In this document: in pieces, positions 20,753-28,542 of the stretch
Numbering within the stretch: position 1 is the stretch's first letter
Layout of the letters: each line of letters starts with the position of its first letter
NCBI GenBank assembly: GCA_028719885.1
Contig: JAQYLT010000066.1
Coordinates: forward strand, 1 to 34,719
Length of the DNA stretch: 34,719 nt
Reading direction: 5' to 3'
Source of the DNA: Bacillota bacterium
GTDB taxonomy: Bacteria; Bacillota; Clostridia; Oscillospirales; Oscillospiraceae
Program-made: the position numbers and the translations under genes
The notes under the pieces: generated by a model
What the model was told of the DNA's origin: nothing
Database searches by the model: none
The model's input: the letters and a program-made list of their open reading frames with translations, nothing else

Positions 20753-21484
20753 CTACCTGGTCACCACGCTGCCATCAGAACGCACCGTATCCACAAGATC
20801 CCCAATCGCGTAGGAACCTGTGACCTCGATATGCGTAATGTACAGTTTTCTGTCGCTGATATAAGCAACCTCGTTATCATTCTGATCGTAGAAAGACAGT
20901 TTATTGGAAGTGAATCTGGCGTACTTGTTGAATACTTCCTCGCCGTCAATCTCCGTCCTCTGTCCTACCTCAAGGCCGTACACAGGCACACCGTCATCGT
21001 CATAGTAGAGAATGCCGGTCTTGATGTGGGCATTGACCTCAATCAGCGTATGCTCCACATTCTCAACGTCTGTGATGATCTCCTGCACATTGGTAAATAG
21101 CTGCTTGATACCGGTTGAATTTGCTTCGATATCCTGTGCCGTTTCCTCGGTGTAGGTTCCGAAGTCAGACTGCGCGACATACAACCCTTCCAGCCTGGTG
21201 TTGATCACCTCATAGTAGGAGTTTACGATGTCCGCCGACTTGATGATCAGGCCTTTCAAAGAGTTAAATGTAACCGCCGCGTCCTCAGGGGAAACGCCAC
21301 CGCTTTCCCGGCCACCGCCGGTTCCCTTGCCGGTGTAAAGGACTTTCCCGCTGGTCCCGTCCTCAATGGTTCCAAGAGCATAGTTCAGTTGCTGTACCGT
21401 CTGATACAGGTAGCTTTGGATCTGAATCAGTTTTCCGGCTTCCGTGGTTGCCGTGATATTGGGCAATCTCAGTTCCAGGCTCAT
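20753..21484 (-). CDS. Phage tail protein (tail-tip or fibre-anchor)
   Basis: 243 residues. Its ATG overlaps the stop of the nozzle-like gene (ATGA at 21481-21484), so translation is likely coupled. It starts SLELRLPNITATTEAGKLIQ, continues with a helix (YLYQTVQQLNYALGTI), a Gly-rich hinge (GKGTGGGRESGG), and a long helical segment with coiled-coil character at about residues 95-155. The last 90 residues (GILYYDDDGVPVYGLEVGQR ... NKYARFTSNKLSFYDQNDNE) match a beta-rich module common at the end of Firmicutes phage tail proteins, where it joins the tail tip to the fibres. No enzymatic motif was seen. It is placed directly between the nozzle-like and DUF859 proteins, in keeping with a connecting role. 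Confidence 0.7.
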   Translation of the reverse strand: MSLELRLPNITATTEAGKLIQIQSYLYQTVQQLNYALGTIEDGTSGKVLYTGKGTGGGRESGGVSPEDAAVTFNSLKGLIIKSADIVNSYYEVINTRLEGLYVAQSDFGTYTEETAQDIEANSTGIKQLFTNVQEIITDVENVEHTLIEVNAHIKTGILYYDDDGVPVYGLEVGQRTEIDGEEVFNKYARFTSNKLSFYDQNDNEVAYISDRKLYITHIEVTGSYAIGDLVDTVRSDGSVVTR

Positions 21485-23241
21485 GACAGATCACTTCCTT
21501 GCTCGATGGTTTTTGTGATGGAGTATACCTTCGCCATTCCTTCCCCTTCCAGCCGCAGCTTCATGTGGTCGCACCGGCGGGGCCGGATCGGGATGGAGAA
21601 GCTCCTGAGACTGGTTCCCACAAGCTGCCCAACCAGCACCCATTCGTCATCCAGGTCATACTGCGCGTAAATAAACAGTTCCGCGCCGATATCCATGGAC
21701 ATTCGGATGGTGATCCGAGATATGTACTTCATATCCGGGGAGGAAATGCCGATCTCCCCGGTCTGAGCCATCCATTTGACGGCCTTTTCATAATCTTCCG
21801 TGCCGGTTCCAAGCATGGAAAGGATCTTCCCGGTTGCATCGTCAATGGCATACAGGTCTCCCCTGCAGGAGCAGAATGCTCTGGCATGGAAGCTGTCCTC
21901 TTTGTGCCACATATTCTTCGCCGAATCATAGACGAACAGATGCCAAACATTGGCCGAATCCTTCATCGACACATAGTATTTGTTTCCATGTGCGCCGCCA
22001 ACAGCGTCACTGTACAGCACATTTCCGAGGGCATAGGACATTTCAGTGGGAAGGGAGCCATCGTAGGCGCAGATGCCGCTTCTTGCCTTGTAATAAAGCA
22101 CCTCATTGACAATGGCCAGGCTGCTTCCACACCCCTTCTGCACGCCCCGGCAGGCAGTGGTCTGGATCTGGAAGTTCGCGGGATAGTTGCCGTATACCTT
22201 GTGGACAAAGTTCTCCTTGAAGAACAGCGGATACCCCAGATGGGTGATGGCCCCGGTGAACGGGCCGTCCGTACCACAGGAAGCCGCGTAGCTGTCCGTG
22301 GAAAGTCCCATGAAGCAGTTCCAGTTCTTGAAATCTCCCAGCTTGCTGGCGTAGATCTCATTGACCACCTCTCCATTGGATGCCACACCGTAGCGGCACC
22401 CCCACAGGCGGTTTTCGGATTCAATGACATAATCCATGTAGGGCATTTCCCTTTTTACCGTGACAGAGCCTTCCTGAGCGGTCTGCACCATCGTTTCGTC
22501 CAGAATGCCGGCAACAACGATATAATCGTCTCCCTTTTCCAAGATTGTCATGGAACTGTTGAGGTCAGCGAGGCTTTCATCCAGGATACCGGAGATGCTC
22601 ACGCCGTCATACTGCTCAAAAGGTTCTCCGATGCCGGTGGCCGAGATCTTCACATAGGTTGTGGCGACGGTTACCCACATGGCGGCAGATTCAGAATACT
22701 GCTTCAGCACATGGGGCTTGCCGGAGGTATCGATCCACAGGTCCAGATTGGACGGCGCTTCCGGCTCCGTGGCTGAGACCGTTGTATTGGAGTAGGTTTG
22801 CCCATCTATTTTGCATAATTCAAAGGATACATCCGTGCTGGTTTCGACGGATGCCTCAATATTTCCAAATTCAGTGGTGTCCAGGGTGTTTACCCACTTC
22901 TTGTCCGGCAGGATGATGACGTAGGCACCCATGGAAACGAGCTGCTTTGGGCAGTCATCCGCTTCTGTTGACAGGTCCATCGCCACATGATAGCCGTTGA
23001 TCACAAAATCGCTCCCATCCACATAGCACAGGCTGTCCTTGGCGATCATCCCCTGGGGATTTGCCGAACTGAGGAAGATACTACGTTTTGCCCTGGGGGA
23101 CAGCACCGGATAGCTGTCGGAGGTCATATTGGCCATGTCGTAGAACTCGCCGTCAGAGATCCGCAGATTGTGGTTGTACCCCTTGAATGTATCCAGAATC
23201 TGGCGGGTGCCGCTCTGGACTTGCAAGGTCGGGTATTTCAT
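21481..23241 (-). CDS. Tail nozzle-like (tail tubular B / stabilisation-type) protein
   Basis: 586 residues; ATG at 23241 after AAAGGAGGTGG. The start (MKYPTLQVQSGTRQILDTFK ... DMANMTSDSYPVLSPRAKRS) is typical of a large family of short-tailed phage proteins with beta-propeller-like repeats, which includes T7 gp12-like nozzle and crAss-like stabilisation proteins. Several beta-rich blades can be traced, for example WVNTLDTTEFGNIEAS, ENRLWGCRYGVASNGEVVNE, GAITHLGYPLFFKENFVHKV, VLYYKARSGICAYDGSLP and RAFCSCRGDLYAIDDATGKI. The last 90 residues (YISRITIRMSMDIGAELFIY ... DHMKLRLEGEGMAKVYSI) form a beta domain often seen at the end of this group. Gene order (portal, capsid, adaptor, this gene) agrees with a protein forming the distal tail tube. 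Assignment rests on pattern and order, not on an alignment. Confidence 0.7.
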   Translation of the reverse strand: MKYPTLQVQSGTRQILDTFKGYNHNLRISDGEFYDMANMTSDSYPVLSPRAKRSIFLSSANPQGMIAKDSLCYVDGSDFVINGYHVAMDLSTEADDCPKQLVSMGAYVIILPDKKWVNTLDTTEFGNIEASVETSTDVSFELCKIDGQTYSNTTVSATEPEAPSNLDLWIDTSGKPHVLKQYSESAAMWVTVATTYVKISATGIGEPFEQYDGVSISGILDESLADLNSSMTILEKGDDYIVVAGILDETMVQTAQEGSVTVKREMPYMDYVIESENRLWGCRYGVASNGEVVNEIYASKLGDFKNWNCFMGLSTDSYAASCGTDGPFTGAITHLGYPLFFKENFVHKVYGNYPANFQIQTTACRGVQKGCGSSLAIVNEVLYYKARSGICAYDGSLPTEMSYALGNVLYSDAVGGAHGNKYYVSMKDSANVWHLFVYDSAKNMWHKEDSFHARAFCSCRGDLYAIDDATGKILSMLGTGTEDYEKAVKWMAQTGEIGISSPDMKYISRITIRMSMDIGAELFIYAQYDLDDEWVLVGQLVGTSLRSFSIPIRPRRCDHMKLRLEGEGMAKVYSITKTIEQGSDLS

Positions 23242-23259
23242 GGGTTGCCACCTCCTTTG

Positions 23260-23634
23260 TCAGAACCGGAACCTGCTGCCATGGGACAGCGGCATATGGT
23301 TTCGGTTGTAGTAGCTCTCAAACGCTTCATATTCCGTGTTGAACATGGTAATGGAAGCGTTGTATTTGTCGTATTCGCAGTTGGCCAGGTCGATCTTCGC
23401 CTGGAGCCAGAGAATATACATTTCGTCATAGGGTTCCGGAACGATCAGTTCCTTTCCCATGTCAGTGGACGCATCATACCCAGCAAATACAATGTCCTCA
23501 CCACCCTCATGGGTGTCGATAATGAGCTGCTTGACCATAGCGTCCAGTTTTGACAGCCACGCGATCTTTTCGTCGTTGGTGTAGGTGTTGTATTTCAGGG
23601 AATCCGTCCTGTCAATTGCGTCCTGAATCGTCAT
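23260..23634 (-). CDS. Head-tail adaptor protein
   Basis: 124 residues; ATG at 23634 after CAGGAGG. Mainly helical: TIQDAIDRTDSLKYNTYTND, EKIAWLSKLDAMVKQLIID, then a loop region, and a C-terminal pair of helices (YDEMYILWLQAKIDLANCEY and SITMFNTEYEAFESYYNRNH). This layout, with a conserved Y-x-x-Y/W-L-x-A-K-I-D-x-A-N-x-E, is common for the small protein encoded between capsid and tail-tube genes in Firmicutes phages and matches the role of an adaptor that sits under the portal. It is separated from the upstream 82-residue gene by a terminator-like hairpin, so its dose may be kept below that of the capsid genes. Confidence 0.7.
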   Translation of the reverse strand: MTIQDAIDRTDSLKYNTYTNDEKIAWLSKLDAMVKQLIIDTHEGGEDIVFAGYDASTDMGKELIVPEPYDEMYILWLQAKIDLANCEYDKYNASITMFNTEYEAFESYYNRNHMPLSHGSRFRF

Positions 23635-23652
23635 AATAAGCCTCCTGATTCT

Positions 23653-23677
23653 AAAAATGGGGGGCAGAAAGCCCCCC
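23653..23677 (-). terminator. Terminator-like hairpin between the 82-residue gene and the adaptor gene
   Basis: On the minus strand GGGGGGC (23671-23677), loop TTTCT and GCCCCCC (23659-23665) form a seven-pair G/C stem followed by ATTTTTAG. The T-run is short, so partial termination or protection of the upstream RNA end is also possible. Confidence 0.7.
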
Positions 23678-23679
23678 GA

Positions 23680-23928
23680 TTATTTGGCCTTGCTTACCAT
23701 CTCGTCGATATGCTCGTCCATCGTTTCCTGGGCCCTGACAGCCCGCTTCACCTCTTCTGCCACCGCAGGCGGCACAAGGGAAGTCTTGCCCCTGGGAAGC
23801 AGGTAGTTGACGCCATTCACGCCGACAAACAGGTTCGGCTCGTCATTGGCGTAGCCCTTGGGGATAAACACCTCCACACGGGTGTCATTCTTTTCTTCGG
23901 TTGTTGCTTCGGTCTTTTTTTCAGCCAT
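23680..23928 (-). CDS. Small acidic/basic head-region protein of unknown function
   Basis: 82 residues; ATG at 23928 after TTAGGAGG. Residues 1-15 are charged and probably disordered (MAEKKTEATTEEKND). The middle (RVEVFIPKGYANDEPNLFVG ... VNYLLPRGKTSLVPPAVAEE) is a short beta region with the pattern N-Y-L-x-P-R-G-K, which is common in small proteins encoded just after the capsid gene in Firmicutes phages. The end is a helix (VKRAVRAQETMDEHIDEMVS). It lies between two terminator-like hairpins, one after the capsid gene and one after itself. A capsid-decorating or head-completion role is possible, but no family with known function was recognised. Confidence 0.65.
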   Translation of the reverse strand: MAEKKTEATTEEKNDTRVEVFIPKGYANDEPNLFVGVNGVNYLLPRGKTSLVPPAVAEEVKRAVRAQETMDEHIDEMVSKAK

Positions 23929-23947
23929 TGTTATAACCTCCTAAGAT

Positions 23948-23978
23948 AAAAGGGGGCAGGGCTGTCTGCCTTGCCCCC
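23948..23978 (-). terminator. Terminator-like hairpin after the major capsid gene
   Basis: On the minus strand GGGGGCAAGGC (23968-23978), loop AGACA and GCCCTGCCCCC (23952-23962) pair over ten positions with one mismatch, followed by TTTT. It starts 14 bases after the capsid stop. The 82-residue gene follows with its own strong ribosome binding site, so read-through is expected. Confidence 0.75.
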
Positions 23979-23992
23979 ATGTTGTGGGAAAA

Positions 23993-25087
23993 TTAGTTCA
24001 CTTCGTCGGTGGCGCTGAAGCTGGAGCAGCTCATCACGCGCAGCAGGCGCTCGGGATACAGGATCGTGGCACCGTTGGTCTCGAACTTGTAGCCGATGGT
24101 GGAGAACTGGTTCAGCGGGCCGCCTGCCTGGTTCTTGTCCTTGACGATCATCTCCAGGGCACCGCCCTCCGGGTCGATGATGCCGAACGCTTCCTTACCG
24201 AAGAAGTAGGTGGCGTAGGTCACGGTCTCCGCCTTGTTCTTGTAGTCCGTACCGCCCAGGATGGGGGCGAACACGTTCTCGATGAAGCGGCAGCCGTGGA
24301 GCTCGCCGATCTCACCATTGAAGATCTGAGAGGTGGCCGCGTACTTGTGGGCCTCGATCCAGGCCTCGCTCTTGCGCAGGTCGTATGCAACACTGGGATG
24401 AATCACCGCGTAATACTTACCGTTGATGGTAGGAACGCGGTTCTTCTTCATGATTGTCACGGCCTTGGCCACGCTGTCCGGGGTGAGCATACTCATGACG
24501 GTGGCGCTGGCCTCCATGGTGGCACAGCTGGTGGGAGTGCTGGCGATGGCACCGGTTGCCAGGGTGATGTTGTCGCAGTACATCACGTTGGTGTTCACCA
24601 GAAGCGCGTCACGAATCAGGGTCTCCTGGGTCTCCGCGGCAGACGCGCCCATTTCCTCAGTGGCACCCAGGATCACGTCGTCATAGGCGTGCAGTTCCAG
24701 CTGATCGGTGACGGAAGCGTAGGTACCGTACTGGTTGATGGAGCCGGTCTTGTAGCTCATGCCGAACTTCTGACCGGTGGGGATCACGCCTTCCTGGAGC
24801 TTGCCGGCCTTGTCGAAGGTGTTCCACTTGCGCCATTCCACGGTCTTGCCGTGACGGGCGGGCAGGGTCTGCTTCTTGGCGAACTGGGCGTAGAACATCT
24901 CCACGCGGGCATTTTCCAGCAGCTCGGTGTCGTAGAACGTCTTGAGTTCGCCGTTCATGGTGTTGGTGCCGTCGAAAGCCGTGGTGTCGCCGGTGTAGGC
25001 GTTCACATAGCTTGCGGTACCGGTGACCATGGTACCGGCATCAGCGAACAGCTGCAGGTTCATGTTGATAAAAAGAATGGTATTCAT
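23993..25087 (-). CDS. Major capsid protein, N4-gp56 family, with a Prp cleavage signal
   Basis: 364 residues from the ATG at 25087, chosen for its AAGGAGA site and because homologues begin near the NLQLFA motif; the longer open frame upstream overlaps the scaffold gene. Residues 9-15 read MNLQLFA, the motif cut by Prp between F and A; here the cut would leave Ala15 as the first residue. The body matches the N4-gp56 capsid family: ELKTFYDTELLENARVEMFY, then FAKKQTLPARHGKTVEWRKW, LQEGVIPTGQKFG, INQYGTYASVTDQLELHAYD, and AETQETLIRDALLVNTNVMY. It forms the icosahedral shell, probably with an HK97-like fold. The scaffold gene lies 43 bases upstream and a terminator directly follows, as expected for the most abundant product. 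Confidence 0.93.
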   Translation of the reverse strand: MNTILFINMNLQLFADAGTMVTGTASYVNAYTGDTTAFDGTNTMNGELKTFYDTELLENARVEMFYAQFAKKQTLPARHGKTVEWRKWNTFDKAGKLQEGVIPTGQKFGMSYKTGSINQYGTYASVTDQLELHAYDDVILGATEEMGASAAETQETLIRDALLVNTNVMYCDNITLATGAIASTPTSCATMEASATVMSMLTPDSVAKAVTIMKKNRVPTINGKYYAVIHPSVAYDLRKSEAWIEAHKYAATSQIFNGEIGELHGCRFIENVFAPILGGTDYKNKAETVTYATYFFGKEAFGIIDPEGGALEMIVKDKNQAGGPLNQFSTIGYKFETNGATILYPERLLRVMSCSSFSATDEVN

Positions 25088-25130
25088 GGTTTTCTCCTTT
25101 CCGTTTGTCCGGAGGGAGAAAGGGAACGGC

Positions 25131-26150
25131 TTAGCCGCCGGGATATACTTTCTCCCCTCGTGCCGCCGCCTCACGGATGCGCTTTTTCAGCGCTTCTCTC
25201 TGTTCGGGGCTGGCTTTTCGATAGTCGAATGTGGTCACGGAAGGAGCTTGGCCGGAGGTACCGCTTTCAGCCGGACGCCTGGAACCTGCCTGGATGGAAT
25301 TGGAGATCTTCTGAGCCGTTTTCTGCGCTGCCACCTGCATGGAAGCGGTCTGGATCTCATTCCTGTGTACGGCATAATAGGCATCCTCAACGCTGAGACC
25401 AACGCCGGGGGCCGTCATGCGGGCGAAAACAGGATTTTGAAGCTCTGTGCGGAGGTCGAAGTTGGGGAAAGTCTTTTTCATGGCCTCGCCCTGCTGTTCC
25501 AGCTTCATAATGTGATTCTGGATCTTCTGCTCCTCCAGCGTCCTGGCTTCTTCCCGCTGCCGTCTGGCAGTTTCCCGCTCCTGCTGGTCGATCTTCATGG
25601 CAGTCTCTACGGGAACGCCCATCTCCATGGCCTTTTCCTCGTAATACTGGCTGTCATCGCTGATGGACTTTGCAAGGGCGTCGTAGTCAATGCCTTTCGC
25701 CGGGTCCTGTCCATATCGGGATGCCAGAAGTTCCAGGGCCGGGGCGATTTTCCCCATCTGCTCCTCGGCATTCTTGGCTTTTCTCACTCTGGACTGCACA
25801 ACGGCCTGCATCTGCTTGTTGTACTCCGGGTCGGCCATGATTTCCTCCCAACTCATGCGGGCAGGCTTGTCATCGGCCTTGGTTTCTTCCGTGGGGTTAT
25901 TACCAGCAGCGGCGGCCTGCTCCTTGGGCTCCTGTTTCTGCTTGGGTTCGGTTCTGACCGCGCCCTCCGGCAGCTTCACAGGCTGCCTGTTCGCCCGTTT
26001 TCGGATTTTGTCTGCCGGAACACCCAATTCCAGCAGCCTTTGCTGTCCGGCGTCAACAGCACCATCTGCGCCCGTTGCGGCTCCCTCTCCGCCGCCTTCG
26101 CCTTCGCCGGCGAACAGCTGCAGATTCAGCCATTTGAAAATCTTCGTCAT
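25131..26150 (-). CDS. Capsid scaffold protein with a Prp cleavage signal
   Basis: 339 residues; ATG at 26150 after a GGAGGAAA site. Residues 8-14 read LNLQLFA, matching the capsid protein and the Prp signal, so about 13 residues should be removed. Residues 15-110 are disordered and rich in Gly, Ala, Glu, Lys and Gln (GEGEGGGEGAATGADGAVDA onward). Residues 115-245 form long helices with many Glu, Gln, Arg and Lys (YEEKAMEMGVPVETAMKIDQ; QERETARRQREEARTLEEQK), typical of scaffolds. The end (residues 300-339) is basic and helical (FDYRKASPEQREALKKRIRE), where scaffolds commonly touch the capsid. It is encoded directly before the capsid gene and directly after prp, with candidate promoter P2 in front. 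Confidence 0.88.
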   Translation of the reverse strand: MTKIFKWLNLQLFAGEGEGGGEGAATGADGAVDAGQQRLLELGVPADKIRKRANRQPVKLPEGAVRTEPKQKQEPKEQAAAAGNNPTEETKADDKPARMSWEEIMADPEYNKQMQAVVQSRVRKAKNAEEQMGKIAPALELLASRYGQDPAKGIDYDALAKSISDDSQYYEEKAMEMGVPVETAMKIDQQERETARRQREEARTLEEQKIQNHIMKLEQQGEAMKKTFPNFDLRTELQNPVFARMTAPGVGLSVEDAYYAVHRNEIQTASMQVAAQKTAQKISNSIQAGSRRPAESGTSGQAPSVTTFDYRKASPEQREALKKRIREAAARGEKVYPGG

Positions 26151-26222
26151 GCGTATTTCCTCCGTTTCATTCTGCCGCTTTCGGGGCGGCGGGTCCCATT
26201 CGGTACGCTTTGACCTGTCATA

Positions 26223-26256
26223 AGCATAGCAAATCGAAATTGCGTTTCTCTATCCC
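26223..26256 (-). promoter_or_regulatory. Candidate phage late promoter P2, before scaffold and capsid genes
   Basis: On the minus strand GGGATAGAGAA (26246-26256) is followed after exactly 17 bases by TGC-TATGCT (hexamer at 26223-26228). The hexamer is identical to that of P3 and the upstream 11 bases are identical to those of P1. The stop codon of prp (26250-26252) lies inside the element. An RNA would start near 26216 and would carry a small hairpin (GCCGC, loop, GCGGC; 26174-26190) before the scaffold start. Confidence 0.5.
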
Positions 26257-26582
26257 TGCGCCCCCATAATTTCATAAGAAATATACTGCGGATACTGCTT
26301 GGCCAGCAGCTCAAACCCGGCGCACACGGTATCGAAGATCAGCGTGATAACAGCCCTGTTTCTGCGGTTTGGAGTGCAGGCAATCTCCGTGTCACCCTCC
26401 CGCAGTTCCGCGGTCATATCCCGCACCGCCCCCTGTTCTTCCAGATTGGCAACATTGGCAGCCAGGGTATAGGCCAGGATGGAAGCCGACGCACACACCA
26501 GGTCTTTCCCCGGTTCGTCACTTCCCGCATGGCCTTTCACCGTCACCCTGTTGTAGTCTCTGTGATAGGTAACCTGAATCAT
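26250..26582 (-). CDS. prp: Prp-family cysteine protease, phage-encoded
   Basis: 110 residues. The ATG overlaps the stop of the portal gene (ATGA at 26579-26582), so the two are translationally coupled. Prp is the cysteine protease that in Firmicutes trims the N-terminal extension of ribosomal protein L27 at LNLQFF/A and, in staphylococcal phage 80alpha, also trims scaffold and capsid. The family pattern is clear: VTVKGHAGSDEPGKDLVCAS, with catalytic His18 and Cys30 spaced by 12 residues as in the host enzyme, then a helix ILAYTLAANVANLEE, an acidic beta region, and a last helix (ITLIFDTVCAGFELLAKQYP) followed by YISYE. Length fits the family (about 105-115). The next two genes both carry the cleavage signal, so its likely job is head maturation; action on host L27 is also possible. 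Confidence 0.9.
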   Translation of the reverse strand: MIQVTYHRDYNRVTVKGHAGSDEPGKDLVCASASILAYTLAANVANLEEQGAVRDMTAELREGDTEIACTPNRRNRAVITLIFDTVCAGFELLAKQYPQYISYEIMGAQG

Positions 26583-28540
26583 TTCTTGTCCTCCTTACTC
26601 CTGACCGCGCCGTTTCCGGAGGGCTGGGATGCCTCCCCGGACTTTGCCCTGGCATTCTGAACCCGGGTGGTCTCCTGTTTGCCGATACCGGCGATATTGT
26701 CACTCTGGAACATCTGGGTAGATGCCCCTGCTGCCGGGGTGCCGCCGGCGGCTCCCATGGTCTGCATCACGTCCTGGCTCAGCCCCGCCACCATCTGGGG
26801 CGCTGCCGTCTGGGCCAGCATCAGGGCAAGCTGCATGTACTGAATCAGCTTCTGGAACATGGTGCCGTTCTGGGCCACCTTCTGCATCACCGTGTCCTTG
26901 CCGTCAAATTCCATCAGGTCCAGGCACATCATGGCCTGATCGGTCATCTGGGGATTGAAGAATCCCAGCTGGAAGAACTGCAAGGCCAGCTCATTCTGGG
27001 TCACTGTAGTGTACACGTTCTTCTTCTGGGCGCTGACCTTGATATCAAACACCGGCAGACGCTCTCCCATGTCCACACCGAAGTCATTACCCTGTGGAAC
27101 CGGCTGCAATCCCTGGTTGGTGTAGCTGATATACTGCTCCATGCCATACTGTCCCACAATCCGGAACTGCCGGGGCATATCGTAGAACTGCCGGATCAGC
27201 TCGATCACCATGTTCACGATTCGCTCAAAGGAACGGTAAGCCGCCTTGGTGCTGTCCCTGCTGCCCTTGCCGCTGGCCTCCTGCAAGGCCGCAATGGCAG
27301 AGGCGGCGGTGACACCGGAGCTGATATTGCCGGTGCTGGTCTCCGTGTTGCCGCTGGTCTCCCGCAGCTCCTGAATGGTCCTGTCCAGGATGTTCACATA
27401 CACCGCATCCAGGGAATTAAACTGAATCTGCCGCAGGCTGTCCTCGCCCAGGTTGCCGTTGACATGGACAATGGGCTTGCTGAGGTCCAGGAATTCCGTT
27501 TCGTTCACCGCGCCATCCTGCCGGGCAAAGTACCGGGGTGTGGAACCAACCTGGGCATTCTTCACGAAGCTGGTTTTCATCAGGTCGATTTCCGTCTGGG
27601 GGTTCATGCACACGTCCACATAGCCGTAGCCGCAGGGAGAACCCTCAATGGGGAACAGCGGGTCAAAGTCATAGGGGAACAATCCGTGGTCATACAATCC
27701 CCTCTCGGCCATCTCCGGCACATTCTCCGTGGCATAGAGAACCAGGTCATTGACATACTTGCAATATTGCAGGGTCTTTTTCCCGCCCACATACTTGTGG
27801 TAGTAGACCTCGATCACCGTCAGCTTGTTCTCAGCATCCACGTTGTCATCGTACAGAAACTTGCTGGAAATAAAGGTCTGTCCTTTCAGCTGCCCGGCAA
27901 CCTCCGGGTACCGCTGTTCCAGGATATCCTTGTCCATCAGTTCCGTGTGGAAAAAATACCGGCCCTTCTGGATGTCATCCACCCCCGGCTCCCAGTACAG
28001 GTTCAGCAGATTGCACTTTTCAATGCTGATATCCCCCAGTCCATTGAGCTTTCCGCTGTCCCAAACCACCTTGTAGGCCCCGGTGCCGGTCTTGCACTTC
28101 TGCCACATGGCGTCGGAGTAGGTCCGCTCAAAGCCGTTCTGTTCCAGCACACAGGGAATAATGGCGGACAGTTTCTGTGCCTCCGGCCTGTCTCCCACCT
28201 CCCTGGGCAGGATATTCGGCTGGGGATAGCTTTCCATGGCATCGGCGTGCTTGCTGACGATGACGTTGTGCAGCCACCCGGACCGGCTGACAAAGGCCCC
28301 GTCCTTCCCGATTGCCGAAGTCTTTTCTTCCTCCATGGAATTGCGCAGCTTCCACCAGTTTTCGCTGGCAATGATCCTGTCCTTTGTCTTTTTCAGACCC
28401 GCGTGGTACTTCATCAGCACCTCGGTGAACTGCTTGACCTGTTCCGCCCCGATGGGCTGTACGGTCTGAACCTCCATGGTCTCAGGTGCCTGCTGGGTCT
28501 TTGCCTCCTCCTGGTTCAATGCGATCATGTTTTCTTCCAT
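26579..28540 (-). CDS. Portal protein
   Basis: 653 residues from the ATG at 28540, which has CTAGGAGG in front and lies two bases past the terL stop; an open frame continues upstream into terL but has no site of its own. The sequence follows large portal proteins of short-tailed and related phages: KKTKDRIIASENWWKLRNSM, then NVIVSKHADAMESYPQPNIL, KCKTGTGAYKVVWDSGKLNG, LYWEPGVDDIQKGRYFFH, GYGYVDVCMNPQTEIDLMKT and SGNTETSTGNISSGVTAASA, a segment widely kept in this group (the TSTG...SGVTAASAIAALQEASGK stretch). The last 170 residues are helical and Gln/Met-rich and end in a basic, disordered tail, as in barrel-containing portals. It forms the ring at one vertex through which DNA enters and leaves. 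It is translated with prp, whose start overlaps its stop. Confidence 0.9.
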   Translation of the reverse strand: MEENMIALNQEEAKTQQAPETMEVQTVQPIGAEQVKQFTEVLMKYHAGLKKTKDRIIASENWWKLRNSMEEEKTSAIGKDGAFVSRSGWLHNVIVSKHADAMESYPQPNILPREVGDRPEAQKLSAIIPCVLEQNGFERTYSDAMWQKCKTGTGAYKVVWDSGKLNGLGDISIEKCNLLNLYWEPGVDDIQKGRYFFHTELMDKDILEQRYPEVAGQLKGQTFISSKFLYDDNVDAENKLTVIEVYYHKYVGGKKTLQYCKYVNDLVLYATENVPEMAERGLYDHGLFPYDFDPLFPIEGSPCGYGYVDVCMNPQTEIDLMKTSFVKNAQVGSTPRYFARQDGAVNETEFLDLSKPIVHVNGNLGEDSLRQIQFNSLDAVYVNILDRTIQELRETSGNTETSTGNISSGVTAASAIAALQEASGKGSRDSTKAAYRSFERIVNMVIELIRQFYDMPRQFRIVGQYGMEQYISYTNQGLQPVPQGNDFGVDMGERLPVFDIKVSAQKKNVYTTVTQNELALQFFQLGFFNPQMTDQAMMCLDLMEFDGKDTVMQKVAQNGTMFQKLIQYMQLALMLAQTAAPQMVAGLSQDVMQTMGAAGGTPAAGASTQMFQSDNIAGIGKQETTRVQNARAKSGEASQPSGNGAVRSKEDKK

Positions 28541-28542
28541 AA

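Noticed and set aside
25088..25174. Upstream extension of the capsid protein frame by 29 residues
   Set aside because: It overlaps the scaffold coding region, lacks a site, and would bury the NLQLFA signal deep in the chain. The ATG at 25087 has AAGGAGA in front.
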